Of a stretch of 64,000 nucleotides of DNA, positions 23,552 through 31,922 are shown piece by piece. A program made the translations under genes and the position numbers. Each line of letters starts with the position of its first letter. Position 1 is the first letter of the stretch. Origin of the DNA: Microvirga calopogonii (GTDB lineage: Bacteria > Pseudomonadota > Alphaproteobacteria > Rhizobiales > Beijerinckiaceae); the NCBI RefSeq assembly GCF_003347665.1, contig NZ_QDGA01000006.1:88913-152912 (forward strand). Reading direction: 5' to 3'. The notes under the pieces are model-generated. The model was not told where the DNA came from, did no database searches, and worked only from the letters and a program-made list of their open reading frames with translations.

Positions 23552-24562
23552 TCATTCAATCTCGGGACCGTCGTTCTTCTTCTGCCGGCGCTTCGGCATG
23601 GGCCGCGATCTCAGATCGGGGGCAGGATCCCCGAACATCTCTTTAGCGCGAGCAAGCACTTCGTCAGGGGATGCTTTCCCGGCGAAAGGTAGTTCCGACT
23701 CCGCCGGCGGTAGTTTGAAGGCGAGTCGCTGTTTACCAACAACTGGTCCCTCAACATCGGCAATGCGTCCGACAATGATCCGGTTATCATCCTCGCGGAG
23801 GACGAAGTTGGTCTTGTTAACCGCCGCTACCTGCCCTTGGTAGGAGAGCCCTGGGGCTGCCGTTGCTACATACAGATCCATCCACTGGAAATTCTGATTG
23901 GTGAGGAAGTTCTGAACTTCCTTCAATTCTCGAATTCGATCAGGATCAAGTGCATCTGCAATCACCCGACGCATGGGGCCAGTGTCGGCATTATGCCCAG
24001 CGATACTGGCTACAACCATGCGCTCGCCGGAGATCGACTCGAAGTCGAGTTCGTGACCAGCTTGACGCCCTATGGTCTCGAGAAACGCGCGTTGAGTTCG
24101 ACCATTGCCTTCACGAAACGGATGAATGTTGTTGATCCGGACAAGGAGGTCTCCTGCCTTTTTAATGAAGTCGTCGGCCGGGAGATTTCTCAAGTAACCC
24201 GATGCTTTGAGATGCTCGTCTAATGCGGCAAGAGCATCCGGGATCATATCGCCGGGAAGAAAGAACTTTCCGTCCGGCTTCCGCAGGGATGGCTCTGTAG
24301 CGATTGTCCGATCTGAAAGACGAACTGTCTCATCACGCGAGTGGCCAGCCCACTCATAAACATCCTGGAACAGGTGTCTGTGGAGAAGCTTTAGGTAACG
24401 GGAGTCGGGAATGGCTGCTTCTTCTTGGAGAGCCAGGCCGAGATCCAGTTCAACAATTCGGGCTTCGACGAAGGGGGCTTCAAGCCTTTCTAGAGTTTCA
24501 GGATCGGCAGCACAAAGCTTGTTTTTCGGCACCTTGGTGCCGGGGACGGTGTAGTTAGGCAT
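23552..24562 (-). CDS. Fic/DOC family AMP-transferase toxin (VbhT/Bep-like)
   Basis: 336 residues. Complete Fic core: HPFREGNGR at 147-155 includes the catalytic His and the nucleotide-binding loop, with the preceding helix VRINN. Such enzymes transfer AMP from ATP to target proteins; VbhT modifies DNA gyrase and topoisomerase IV. The 60-residue helical start and the C-terminal beta-rich region (NFVLREDDNRIIVGRIADV) resemble Bep/VbhT architecture, but no full BID secretion domain is seen and a basic tail ends the protein. The start codon follows directly on the antitoxin stop (TGAATG). Confidence 0.85.
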   Translation of the reverse strand: MPNYTVPGTKVPKNKLCAADPETLERLEAPFVEARIVELDLGLALQEEAAIPDSRYLKLLHRHLFQDVYEWAGHSRDETVRLSDRTIATEPSLRKPDGKFFLPGDMIPDALAALDEHLKASGYLRNLPADDFIKKAGDLLVRINNIHPFREGNGRTQRAFLETIGRQAGHELDFESISGERMVVASIAGHNADTGPMRRVIADALDPDRIRELKEVQNFLTNQNFQWMDLYVATAAPGLSYQGQVAAVNKTNFVLREDDNRIIVGRIADVEGPVVGKQRLAFKLPPAESELPFAGKASPDEVLARAKEMFGDPAPDLRSRPMPKRRQKKNDGPEIE

Positions 24563-24781
24563 TCAGCGTGGAAGCCCCAGTGCTTGTTTTAGCATAGGGA
24601 TGACATCCGCCATCTCAATCTCGCCGTTGATAAACGATTCAAAAATGGGATCAGCCCGTGGATCGCGTTTGGCGCCCTCCATAGCACTGCTGTGGGCGGC
24701 TTTTTGTATGGCGCGCCGCCGGCGCTCCATCTCTTCCGGCGAGATCTTGGGAGTGGAGGATTTTCGGGCAACTGCTGTCAT
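24563..24781 (-). CDS. VbhA-like Fic antitoxin
   Basis: 72 residues from the ATG at 24781. It carries the inhibitory motif (S/T)xxxE(G/N) as SSAMEG (31-36), following the RRRRAIQKAAH helix, and a C-terminal block (FESFINGEIEMADVI) like VbhA of Bartonella. In this class the motif glutamate blocks ATP positioning in the Fic active site. Order antitoxin-toxin and the TGAATG junction fit a class I Fic toxin-antitoxin operon. Confidence 0.8.
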   Translation of the reverse strand: MTAVARKSSTPKISPEEMERRRRAIQKAAHSSAMEGAKRDPRADPIFESFINGEIEMADVIPMLKQALGLPR

Positions 24782-24861
24782 GTTCAATCCCATAGGGCAC
24801 AAAGAACCATACCATAGAACGCCATAGGCTAGTACCCAGTTCAGGCACGTTACTCCATTAC

Positions 24862-25776
24862 TTATCCGAAATGCCCCAGAACCGCATCAACGAGGGCGGG
24901 AACCTTGGCAGCATAAAGCCCAACCTGCCCCAACCGCATCGGATTGAGCTCGATGATCCCGACCTCTCCATTGATCATCGCGACATCCAGAACGAAGCTG
25001 CCGCCTCCGAGTTGGTCGACCGCCTCTGATGCGAAGGCGAGATACTGGTCGAGCCGGAGGTTGGACATTGCCAGTCCACCCAATTTGGTATCCCCGCGAT
25101 GCTCAATCATCGCCGGGTCATAAAGAGCGGTGTTGTCGAGAGGAGTCTTCCACGGAACGCATCCGGCGCCCGTCACGACCTGTCCGTCGACCACGAAGAG
25201 GCGGTATTCATACGTCATATCGACGTATTCCTGAACTAGCAGACAGGCGTCCTCATCGATGAAGGAATAAACCATGGCGTCCAAGGCTTGCCAGAGCGAG
25301 GTGCCGACAGGAACGTGCTTGGTGAAATACTTGTCCCGAGTGGCCTTCACGAAGGCATCCTTGCCTTCCAAGTGGAGCCGCTGGACTTCCATATCGGCTT
25401 GATCGAGATCGCAGATCTTGATGGACCGGCCGGCGAGTTCGAGAAAGCCTGGCATCGTCCAATAGGGAAGGGTCTTCTCCTTAGGCCCTGGATACTTCAG
25501 TCCCTCCCGGAATAGATCGCTGCGATGGCCTGCCCGCCCAAAGATATGGGTGACAGCATCCGGGACCTTGCCAAGGTCGTCGTAGGCCTTGATTTCGCTG
25601 CCGAGGCGATCCTTGAGAGTTTTCCAGAGGATGGCGTTCTCAAGGCGCTCCTCTGGGTCGCTGCCCCGATCCAGGACGAAAGCATACGGCGGGACTGGAT
25701 CCAGAGCTGCTGCCGCAAGTGCCATGCCGATGGAGGCGAGCCGCGGCTTTACGAGCATTCCAGCGAGATCGTCCAT
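24862..25776 (-). CDS. ATP-grasp ligase-like protein (R2K/DUF4343 type)
   Basis: 304 residues. The C-terminal half carries ATP-grasp features: QEYVDMTYEYRLFVVDGQVV, and FVLDVAMINGEVGIIELNPM with the metal-binding acidic residues and the final Asn. This arrangement suggests the R2K clade, often in phages and mobile elements, thought to ligate amino acids or modify peptides. Substrate unknown. The leader reads AATCCCCGAAAGGAATAGGG. Not linked to an obvious partner enzyme. Confidence 0.7.
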   Translation of the reverse strand: MDDLAGMLVKPRLASIGMALAAAALDPVPPYAFVLDRGSDPEERLENAILWKTLKDRLGSEIKAYDDLGKVPDAVTHIFGRAGHRSDLFREGLKYPGPKEKTLPYWTMPGFLELAGRSIKICDLDQADMEVQRLHLEGKDAFVKATRDKYFTKHVPVGTSLWQALDAMVYSFIDEDACLLVQEYVDMTYEYRLFVVDGQVVTGAGCVPWKTPLDNTALYDPAMIEHRGDTKLGGLAMSNLRLDQYLAFASEAVDQLGGGSFVLDVAMINGEVGIIELNPMRLGQVGLYAAKVPALVDAVLGHFG

Positions 25777-25835
25777 TCCCTATTCCTTTCGGGGATTCCT
25801 GCGAATTGAATTCCGCCGGTCCTCAGATCCTGGCT

Positions 25836-26738
25836 TCAATCGGCTCTTGCGGAAAACCGATCCAGGGCGGTGATCCGGCGCACGGGAGGATCGACCGGGC
25901 GCAGATAGATTTGCGACTGCAGGAAGGTGATTTCCTCCTGGAGCCTGTCTTCGGGAATGTCGATCCACCACGCTTTCTGTGAGCCGTCCGATCCGTCCGA
26001 CCATCGGTAGGACCGAGCTTTGAGAAGGTCCTTTCGCTCATAGGGTGTGTTGGGCGCTTTGACGCGGCAGGTTATCGCTCTGGAGGCCTGCAGCAGGTAC
26101 GAGATCGGGGAGCGTCCAGACTTCGGGAGAGGCAGCCTGAGGATTTGGAGGGCAGCGAGGCAATCTTGCGCGGCCCTATGTGCCTTGAAGAAGAACCCGC
26201 TTTTCATGCCGATGTAGCTGAGGGTCGCGCTCTCAAAGCCTTCCTCTTTCCAAGGGACCTCATAGAGGGAACACGCCCACGGTTTCGTGGTGAAGATCGG
26301 CGACAGCTTTTCCAGCCAACGGCGATCGAAGGCGGCCTTGTGAGCCACACAGATTTCGGCGGCCGAGACGAGGCCAACGACGGCATCAAGGTCGATGATC
26401 TTCCCCTGGACCATGCTGTCGTCGATGCCGGTCAGGTCGGTGATTGCGGCTGGGATGGGCTGGGACGGTTGCTGCAGCTGCTGGAACGGCTGGAAGATCT
26501 CAACGATCTCTCCGTCATCTGTGAAGGTGAACGGAACCATGGCGAGCTCGATGATGTCACCGCTCCTGGGATCAAGCGAGGTGGTCTCCGTATCCACATA
26601 GAGGCCAAAGTGCTGTCCGACCGGGAGGTCTTTCGGATCGGGAGCGGGGGGGAATGCCTCTGCATCGGTGACCAGCTGGCGCAGGATACGATAGCGGCCA
26701 GAGGCTTCGAGGGCGGCTGCCATTTCCTCAAAATGCAT
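25836..26738 (-). CDS. DnaQ-like DEDDh 3'-5' exonuclease
   Basis: 300 residues from the ATG at 26738; the longer frame upstream overlaps the next gene. Exo I is GLYVDTETTSLDP, with Asp and Glu; Exo II includes AHKAAFDRRWLEKL; and the HRAAQDCLAAL helix supplies the final His and Asp. The C-terminal 90 residues are an extra domain with a WSDGSDGSQKAWWIDI strand pair. Similar enzymes proofread or degrade single-strand DNA or RNA. Probably works with the other nucleic-acid enzymes downstream and upstream. Confidence 0.8.
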   Translation of the reverse strand: MHFEEMAAALEASGRYRILRQLVTDAEAFPPAPDPKDLPVGQHFGLYVDTETTSLDPRSGDIIELAMVPFTFTDDGEIVEIFQPFQQLQQPSQPIPAAITDLTGIDDSMVQGKIIDLDAVVGLVSAAEICVAHKAAFDRRWLEKLSPIFTTKPWACSLYEVPWKEEGFESATLSYIGMKSGFFFKAHRAAQDCLAALQILRLPLPKSGRSPISYLLQASRAITCRVKAPNTPYERKDLLKARSYRWSDGSDGSQKAWWIDIPEDRLQEEITFLQSQIYLRPVDPPVRRITALDRFSARAD

Positions 26739-26760
26739 GGGTCGAACTTTCTGTAGGCGG

Positions 26761-27099
26761 TTAGCTGGTGATCGCGACCGGCTCGGGATTGAGGCCGCAC
26801 TCTTTGACCCGGTCCCAAAGGAGCGAGGTGGCCCGGGGCCTTCCGTTAGGCGTGCGGCCCTGGGTGTAGTCGCCAACCTTAAGGAGGCGGCAGTATCCAA
26901 AGCGTTGCTCGGGCCGGTCTTTCCGCCCCTTCCAGTACGGGCAGGACTCGGTTTTCAGGGTCGGCGCTCCGTGTGACCCTGCGGCGACGCTGGTGATGCG
27001 GTAGCAATAATCCCCGTGCGGGATGACTGTCTCAGCACGGCTGATCCGACGGTCGTGGCGAGACTGACGGCGAAGGGCGGCAGGGGCTTGGACGGGCAT
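26761..27099 (-). CDS. Hypothetical protein with four cysteines
   Basis: 112 residues, basic N-terminus (LRRQSRHDRRISR), cysteines in YCYRI, SCPYW, YCRLL and ECG. AGGGAG precedes ATG. It lies 14 bp after the macro-domain gene and 22 bp before the exonuclease, so the three are likely one operon. No family recognised. Confidence 0.5.
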   Translation of the reverse strand: MPVQAPAALRRQSRHDRRISRAETVIPHGDYCYRITSVAAGSHGAPTLKTESCPYWKGRKDRPEQRFGYCRLLKVGDYTQGRTPNGRPRATSLLWDRVKECGLNPEPVAITS

Positions 27100-27113
27100 C
27101 AGTGGTCGGCTCC

Positions 27114-27665
27114 CTATTGGACGTAGATCGTGACGTCGATCGGGGAGGCTCCGAAGACCTCATTGATGATGGCCCGGATCGTCGGCCAGTCGCCGCCGGA
27201 AAGTCCGGCTCCAATCCGGGGGAGGGCCAGGGAAGTGGGGCGAGTGAGTTCCTCCGGCCGCCGAGGGTCGAGGGCGATGCCTGCCAGCATCTGGTTGCGG
27301 GCCGAGGTCAGTGAGGAACGAACGGCGTCGTATTCGACGCGGCGCCGGTCGGTGCCGACTTCTAACTGGATGAACAGGTTGGCGATCGCCGCCAGATTCG
27401 GGCGCAACCGCCGGCGGAGCCCCACCTCGGTCACGCCGACGAACTGAACGGTACCAAGCAGAGAGGGAGCAACGGCCGTGTTTGGACGAGCGCCGCGGAC
27501 GGTCGGCACCGAGCTATGGAGTTGCTTGAACTCACGTTTGACGTGCGGCCAGGTGTTGGCGATGGCCTCGGCAAAGCCCTTGCCCATTGCACCAATGCAG
27601 TTGGTGCCGTGACCGATGACCATGGCTTCCGTCTGAAGGGCGTTGCCGCGAGTTTCTCGAATCAT
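27114..27665 (-). CDS. Macro-domain protein (ADP-ribose binding)
   Basis: 183 residues. GHGTNCIGAMGKGFA (18-32) and LPRIGAGLSGGDWPTI fit the two phosphate- and ribose-contacting loops of macro domains. Such proteins bind or hydrolyse ADP-ribose adducts or ADP-ribose-1''-phosphate. A run in the middle (VEYDAVRSSLTSARNQ) is an insertion or helix. Start context TTCG-ATG after GGAAAACCCCAGGA. Phage and plasmid macro proteins may reverse ADP-ribosylation used in defence; inference. Confidence 0.8.
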   Translation of the reverse strand: MIRETRGNALQTEAMVIGHGTNCIGAMGKGFAEAIANTWPHVKREFKQLHSSVPTVRGARPNTAVAPSLLGTVQFVGVTEVGLRRRLRPNLAAIANLFIQLEVGTDRRRVEYDAVRSSLTSARNQMLAGIALDPRRPEELTRPTSLALPRIGAGLSGGDWPTIRAIINEVFGASPIDVTIYVQ

Positions 27666-27767
27666 CGAAGTTCCTGGGGTTTTCCAAAAGATCGAATTCG
27701 ACCCCTTGCCCTGATCTCCGATTTAGTAATTCGTCTGCAACAAGTTTAATTCGGGATGATGAATGCG

Positions 27768-28601
27768 CTAATTTCGGTTCAGGCCCATTTCTCGGCTTTG
27801 GAGCTTGCGCTTCCAGAGGTCCTCCATGCCGATGATGTTCTCGACCGTGCTGGCAGAGCCTGCAACTTCTAGAATGGAAACCTGGTAGTCGCTGGGGTCT
27901 CGGCTCCGGAGGGCGACGTTGCCGCCGTGGCCACCGTGGACGTAGGCAAGCCAGCGGCCGTAGAACCCACCCTCGCCATAGGCCGCGCCGACATATTGCT
28001 CCTTGGTCTTGGGACAGGTCAGGAGATAAACCCCGCGTGAGTTCGAAAGGGTAGTCCGCCAGGGGAGCGGGAGTCCTTCGAGCGTCGAGAGGGGTGAGAG
28101 GAAGCGGCTGAACCCGGGAAACTCAGGCTCTTGAAATGCTGCCCGGATTTCAAGAATGGCCTTATTCTGATTGTCGGCCCGCTGGATCCAGGCGCGTTCT
28201 GAGGCGCCCCAATCAATCACGAGGCGGCCGGCGAGGTCGTTGAGTTGCTCCTCCAGAGCGAGATCGTAGATGTCGCAGGTGCCGGCAAGATCGATCCCGT
28301 CGGCATGGGGCCAAACTCGGTCCTCCTTGGATGGCCCTAAATAGCGGCATCGGTAAAAACCGGCGAGGAGCGTTTCCCCGGCCGGAGTGACCACGAAGGA
28401 TGCCCAATAGCCTGCCTGCAGCTTCGGTTTGTTCCCGAAGCTCTGAGTGCCCTGGTACAGTTCGAAGGCAGGCCTATCGTCCCTCCATAGCTCGTACGGC
28501 GTCCGGCCTCTGGCCGAGCGAGGGTCTTTATGCCTCAGAAGACGAACATCTGAGGGCGGGATACTGGCTTGGTCGAAGAGTGTATTTAGGTAGAGCGGCA
28601 T
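27768..28601 (-). CDS. GIY-YIG nuclease domain protein
   Basis: 277 residues. The N-terminal 170 residues are unrecognised (NTLFDQASIPPSDVRLLRHK). From about 188 on, GVYLLTCP and EQYVGAAYGEGG give the GIY-YIG strands, RWLAY the conserved Arg, and MEDLWKRKLQ the catalytic Glu and a following Lys/Leu. This is an endonuclease fold found in homing enzymes, repair proteins and restriction enzymes. The N-terminal domain may bind DNA. Confidence 0.75.
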   Translation of the reverse strand: MPLYLNTLFDQASIPPSDVRLLRHKDPRSARGRTPYELWRDDRPAFELYQGTQSFGNKPKLQAGYWASFVVTPAGETLLAGFYRCRYLGPSKEDRVWPHADGIDLAGTCDIYDLALEEQLNDLAGRLVIDWGASERAWIQRADNQNKAILEIRAAFQEPEFPGFSRFLSPLSTLEGLPLPWRTTLSNSRGVYLLTCPKTKEQYVGAAYGEGGFYGRWLAYVHGGHGGNVALRSRDPSDYQVSILEVAGSASTVENIIGMEDLWKRKLQSREMGLNRN

Positions 28602-28683
28602 CGATCGCTGGGCGGTTTGCCTAATCGGAGACCAGGCGTTCTATGAACCTTGTAGCGCCCATGCCTTAAGCGGCGGTTATCCG

Positions 28684-28971
28684 CTAGGGTTCAAAGCCGC
28701 GGCTGATCCGGCTCGCCGAGTTCTTGATGGATGAGGCAAAGACCCACTGCATGACGTCTTCCTCATTGTCATGCGGTTCGTGATCGGACTGGTTTACGAA
28801 CCGCGCTCTCATGCCGATGTCGTCATCCCTGAGGATGCCTAGGGCATTGTCCCAGCGAAGGTTCTTTTTTACTTGCGCGGTCCGGGCCCGCTCCATCAGG
28901 TCTGGGCCGTAGGTATCCGACTTCGGAGTCGAAATATGCGAAAGCTCGGTGAGCTTGATGTGGCGTCTCAT
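28684..28971 (-). CDS. Hypothetical protein
   Basis: 95 residues from the ATG at 28971 with TGAGGG upstream; the longer frame is antisense noise. Basic start (MRRHIKLTELSHI) and acidic middle. It follows the DNA methylase gene by 13 bp, so is likely co-transcribed, but no restriction enzyme features are seen. Confidence 0.45.
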   Translation of the reverse strand: MRRHIKLTELSHISTPKSDTYGPDLMERARTAQVKKNLRWDNALGILRDDDIGMRARFVNQSDHEPHDNEEDVMQWVFASSIKNSASRISRGFEP

Positions 28972-28984
28972 CGGTCGGCCCTCA

Positions 28985-30082
28985 TTAGGGGAGAAAGTCG
29001 AGAAGGTTGGTCTGGGCCGGCGCATCGACGCGGCGAGCCTCGGCCTGCCAGACGGCGAGCGTCTCATCCGAAACGCCTGGGAGGTGGGAGACGAGATCTG
29101 GTTCCACGGAAGCCAGGCGCTTGGCTCTAATGTCCTCGTAGAACAGATCGCACCCGGAGAAGCTCCGTCCGGTTTCGCGGCAGGCAACATGCGTTGTGCC
29201 GGATCCGGAGAACGGATCGATTACGAGGTCCCCCGGCATCGAATAGACGAGGACCGCCCGACGGGCGAGTTCTAGGGGGAACTGAGCGGGATGGCCGGTC
29301 CGTTCAGGATGATTGTGGCCGATGCTGCCAATATCGTCCCAGACATTCGACGGCCAAGCACCTAAAGGGTGGGAACTCAATTGGCCTTTTCGAGCCCCTT
29401 TGAACGCTCGCTTGCCTGGCCCTTTCTGGGGCCTCCTGGCTGGCGTCGGGTTAAAAACAGGGTTCGAACCCTTCGAGAATACCAAAGCAGTCTCATGACG
29501 CTCTGCCAAGCGGCCGCGGGGCGTGAGACCGTGCGGCTGTGCCCAAATTACCCTGGACTGAAATGTGAGGCCAGTCTTCTTCAGCGGTTCGAACAGGAGC
29601 GCATCGAGTGGCGCAAGGCCTCCGGTCTCGTCGCGTGTCGATCCGACTTGTAGGAACAGGGTGCCGCCGTCCTTCAGTATGCGAGCGCACTCCGAGATGA
29701 CCTGCATCGTCCAGCCCATGAAATAGACGAAGGCCATCTGATCGGCGGAGGCGCCATCGCCATAGCGCTTTCCGACGTTGTACGGGATGCTGGTCATAAC
29801 AAGCTGGGCGCACTCATCTGGCAGGGAGTCTAGATAATCCAGAACGTCGGCCTTCGCCGTCGTGTCTATCAGAGCAGCAAGGCTCTCGAGCTGGCGGGCT
29901 TTGCGTTCCGCAGCCCGCTCCCGGATGCGGGCCTCCGTTTTGCGAGCGCCGTGTTTGAGTGCGAGGCCATAGATCCTGCCGCGGCTCCACCCTGAGGCCG
30001 CTCGTATCTCGTCATAGGTCATGACCGGCAGGGCTTGGAGGATGTCGGCCTCGGTCACCAGAACGGGCGAATGAGCGTTCAC
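28985..30082 (-). CDS. DNA (N4-cytosine or N6-adenine) methyltransferase
   Basis: 365 residues. Beta-class motif order: catalytic motif IV near 96 reads TSIPYNVG where TSPPY is usual, and the AdoMet-binding DPFSGSGTT lies near 310. Between them are segments typical of target recognition (RVIWAQPHG, SSHPLGAWPSNVWDD). An N-terminal HTH-like stretch (GWSRGRIYGLALKHG) may bind DNA. No cognate endonuclease is clear, so it may be an orphan or anti-restriction methylase. The Ile in motif IV may alter activity. Confidence 0.8.
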   Translation of the reverse strand: MNAHSPVLVTEADILQALPVMTYDEIRAASGWSRGRIYGLALKHGARKTEARIRERAAERKARQLESLAALIDTTAKADVLDYLDSLPDECAQLVMTSIPYNVGKRYGDGASADQMAFVYFMGWTMQVISECARILKDGGTLFLQVGSTRDETGGLAPLDALLFEPLKKTGLTFQSRVIWAQPHGLTPRGRLAERHETALVFSKGSNPVFNPTPARRPQKGPGKRAFKGARKGQLSSHPLGAWPSNVWDDIGSIGHNHPERTGHPAQFPLELARRAVLVYSMPGDLVIDPFSGSGTTHVACRETGRSFSGCDLFYEDIRAKRLASVEPDLVSHLPGVSDETLAVWQAEARRVDAPAQTNLLDFLP

Positions 30083-30126
30083 GTAGTTCTCCAGCAGTGA
30101 ATGGTATCGAAAGTCTGCAGGGAAGG

Positions 30127-30522
30127 TCAGGCGACGCCGATCGCGAAGGAGACCTTGCCGTCGATTGCGAACACTTGAGCAGTCGCTACGGGCTCCAGGG
30201 TGTCAGCTCTGACGAACGTGTCGAACTTGTGTGGGTTGTACCGGATCTGCACTGCATCAGGATGATTGCGCACGGCTTCGACGTCCTGATCGCGCACATG
30301 CCCGCGAGCGTACGCATGGACGTTTCTAACATTCTCCTCGCGGGTGCGGCGCAGACCGGCTTTACTCACTTCAAAGCGAACGTCCCGGAGTACGACCTGC
30401 TTTGGCTTGGCGACTACCTTTCCCTTGTTCTCGCCGGTCATGGCCTTAAGGGAGCTGCAGCGTCGATGAAGATCGCAATAGGCGCGGACTTCGCCAGTGG
30501 GGAGGTCGGTTGAGGCATCCAT
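30127..30522 (-). CDS. Hypothetical protein
   Basis: 131 residues from the ATG at 30522 (MDASTDLPTGEVRAYC). Basic, with a DLHRRCS element and a beta-rich end (YNPHKFDTFVRAD). No family recognised. The longer open frame to 30792 is antisense to the secreted-protein gene and is rejected. Confidence 0.5.
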   Translation of the reverse strand: MDASTDLPTGEVRAYCDLHRRCSSLKAMTGENKGKVVAKPKQVVLRDVRFEVSKAGLRRTREENVRNVHAYARGHVRDQDVEAVRNHPDAVQIRYNPHKFDTFVRADTLEPVATAQVFAIDGKVSFAIGVA

Positions 30523-30667
30523 GGGGCTCTCGCTAGGGATGGTGGCCGACGGCTGAACAATCCGGACTTTTAGCCCGAAACAAGGGAACCGGATTGTAGA
30601 TGGGGGCCGTTTAGTGGAGAAAGGGCCTCCGCGATGGCGACGGCCTGAGATACAACGAGACGGAACG

Positions 30668-31069
30668 ATGAATTCTAAGCGCCTATTCTTGGCTTCGATC
30701 CTCGGACTGGCTGTAACACCGGCTTCTGCGCTGACATTACGCTGCGAATTGATCAGCAATCCCATAGAGGCTGACCGCATGGGCTCGGTCAATCGGTTCG
30801 TGATTGATGAGGCTGCCCACGAGGTTCATATGTACTCGCGGTATACGCCGAGTGAGCCTGAATGGAGCTTCCGGACCAAAAAAGGCGATGTCTTCGATCC
30901 AAAGGGCGATAGCTTCTTGGTGAGAAGGGACACCACTGGCATATTCGGAGCAGGAGTGAGAGCGGGATTCCCGCACGCCTTCTACTACAACACGGGCACA
31001 AAGAACCTGACTTGGACCTACATCTGGAAGGACAAAGTCACTATGATGCAATGGTTCTGCCAAGCCTGA
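30668..31069 (+). CDS. Secreted hypothetical protein
   Basis: 133 residues from the ATG at 30668 with ACGGA upstream. A signal peptide is visible (MNSKRLFLASILGLAVTPAS followed by ALT). The mature part is small and beta-rich with two cysteines (LRCELI and WFCQA at the end), likely a disulfide. Probably periplasmic. No family recognised. Confidence 0.65.
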   Translation: MNSKRLFLASILGLAVTPASALTLRCELISNPIEADRMGSVNRFVIDEAAHEVHMYSRYTPSEPEWSFRTKKGDVFDPKGDSFLVRRDTTGIFGAGVRAGFPHAFYYNTGTKNLTWTYIWKDKVTMMQWFCQA

Positions 31070-31079
31070 CCTCGGCGAC

Positions 31080-31400
31080 TTACCGAACCTGAAGGATCGC
31101 GTGGTTGGTCTTGCGAAGCGCCTCCAAAGCCATCTCCTGGTGAGGAAATAGCTTCGAAGCTTTGGCCTTTCTTAGATCCTCCTGTGCAAACGCGAATTCG
31201 TCGACCAGCTTCGAACGGTCTAGGCCAACAAACTCCCAGCACTGGCGCGCAGTAGGCATGACGTTGGCGCAAATCCGCTTGATCTGGCCTAGGAGGCCGG
31301 ATTGCTCACGGGCGAAGCCATATTCCGCCTCCGGGTACTGCCGGGCCATCTGCCGAACGGCGTCCAGGATCTCAGAACGCGCTTTCTGTCGATCAAGCAT
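31080..31400 (-). CDS. Hypothetical helical protein
   Basis: 106 residues. The ATG at 31400 overlaps the upstream stop by 8 nt and has GGAG 9 nt upstream. Helical, basic-acidic (MLDRQKARSEILDAVRQMAR). Includes ICANVMPTARQCWEF. No family recognised. Confidence 0.5.
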   Translation of the reverse strand: MLDRQKARSEILDAVRQMARQYPEAEYGFAREQSGLLGQIKRICANVMPTARQCWEFVGLDRSKLVDEFAFAQEDLRKAKASKLFPHQEMALEALRKTNHAILQVR

Positions 31401-31767
31401 CGGTATCAACTCCGTTGATGATCGGGCGCTCGGCCCGGAGATTTGTAATGATTTCGGCGAAGTCGATGTCCTTTGATTTGCAAAGGGCTATCAGGTCGAA
31501 GAGCAGAAACTGAACCTGGGCGTCAGGCTTGCCTGCCACATCCTTGGCAAAGGCAATTTGGGCCTGCTGCAGGAGCACATCGAAATGTGATCCCTGGGCC
31601 TCACACAGGTCCATGAGGGACAGGACCAGGTGCCAGATCTGGATACCTGTGTCGCCGACCATTCCGGCCGTTCGTTCATAGGTATCTATGGCAAGTTCGG
31701 CCCGGGTTGTTCCGGCGAGTGCCTCAAGAACAGCTTCGGCTGAATGGATCGACTGTGGACTGATCAT
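31393..31767 (-). CDS. Hypothetical helical protein
   Basis: 124 residues, almost all helical (WHLVLSLMDLCEAQGSHFDV, then LLQQAQIAFAKDVAG). GGGACACTCCC precedes ATG. Overlaps the next gene by 8 nt. Function unknown. Confidence 0.5.
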   Translation of the reverse strand: MISPQSIHSAEAVLEALAGTTRAELAIDTYERTAGMVGDTGIQIWHLVLSLMDLCEAQGSHFDVLLQQAQIAFAKDVAGKPDAQVQFLLFDLIALCKSKDIDFAEIITNLRAERPIINGVDTDA

Positions 31768-31796
31768 GGGAGTGTCCCTTTCGACGGATGAGTTGG

Positions 31797-31922
31797 TCAG
31801 TCAGCAAGGAGGCCGAAAAGCGCAACCAGCGCCACAGACCCGACAGCGCAGGCTGGGATGAACATAAGGAGCGCGAGGAGGAACTTGGTTTCCTCGCGCG
31901 TGATCAGTTTCCCGTTAGTCAT
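31797..31922 (-). CDS. 41-residue membrane peptide
   Basis: ATG at 31922 overlaps the stop of the gene at 31919 (ATGA). Product has a charged start (MTNGKLITREETK) and one hydrophobic helix (LLALLMFIPACAVGSVALVA). The overlap with a membrane-protein gene suggests a small partner subunit. Confidence 0.5.
   Translation of the reverse strand: MTNGKLITREETKFLLALLMFIPACAVGSVALVALFGLLAD

Noticed and set aside
25836..26900. Longer N-terminus of the DnaQ-like exonuclease
   Set aside because: The extra 54 codons overlap the upstream gene at 26761 in another frame and read like antisense noise.
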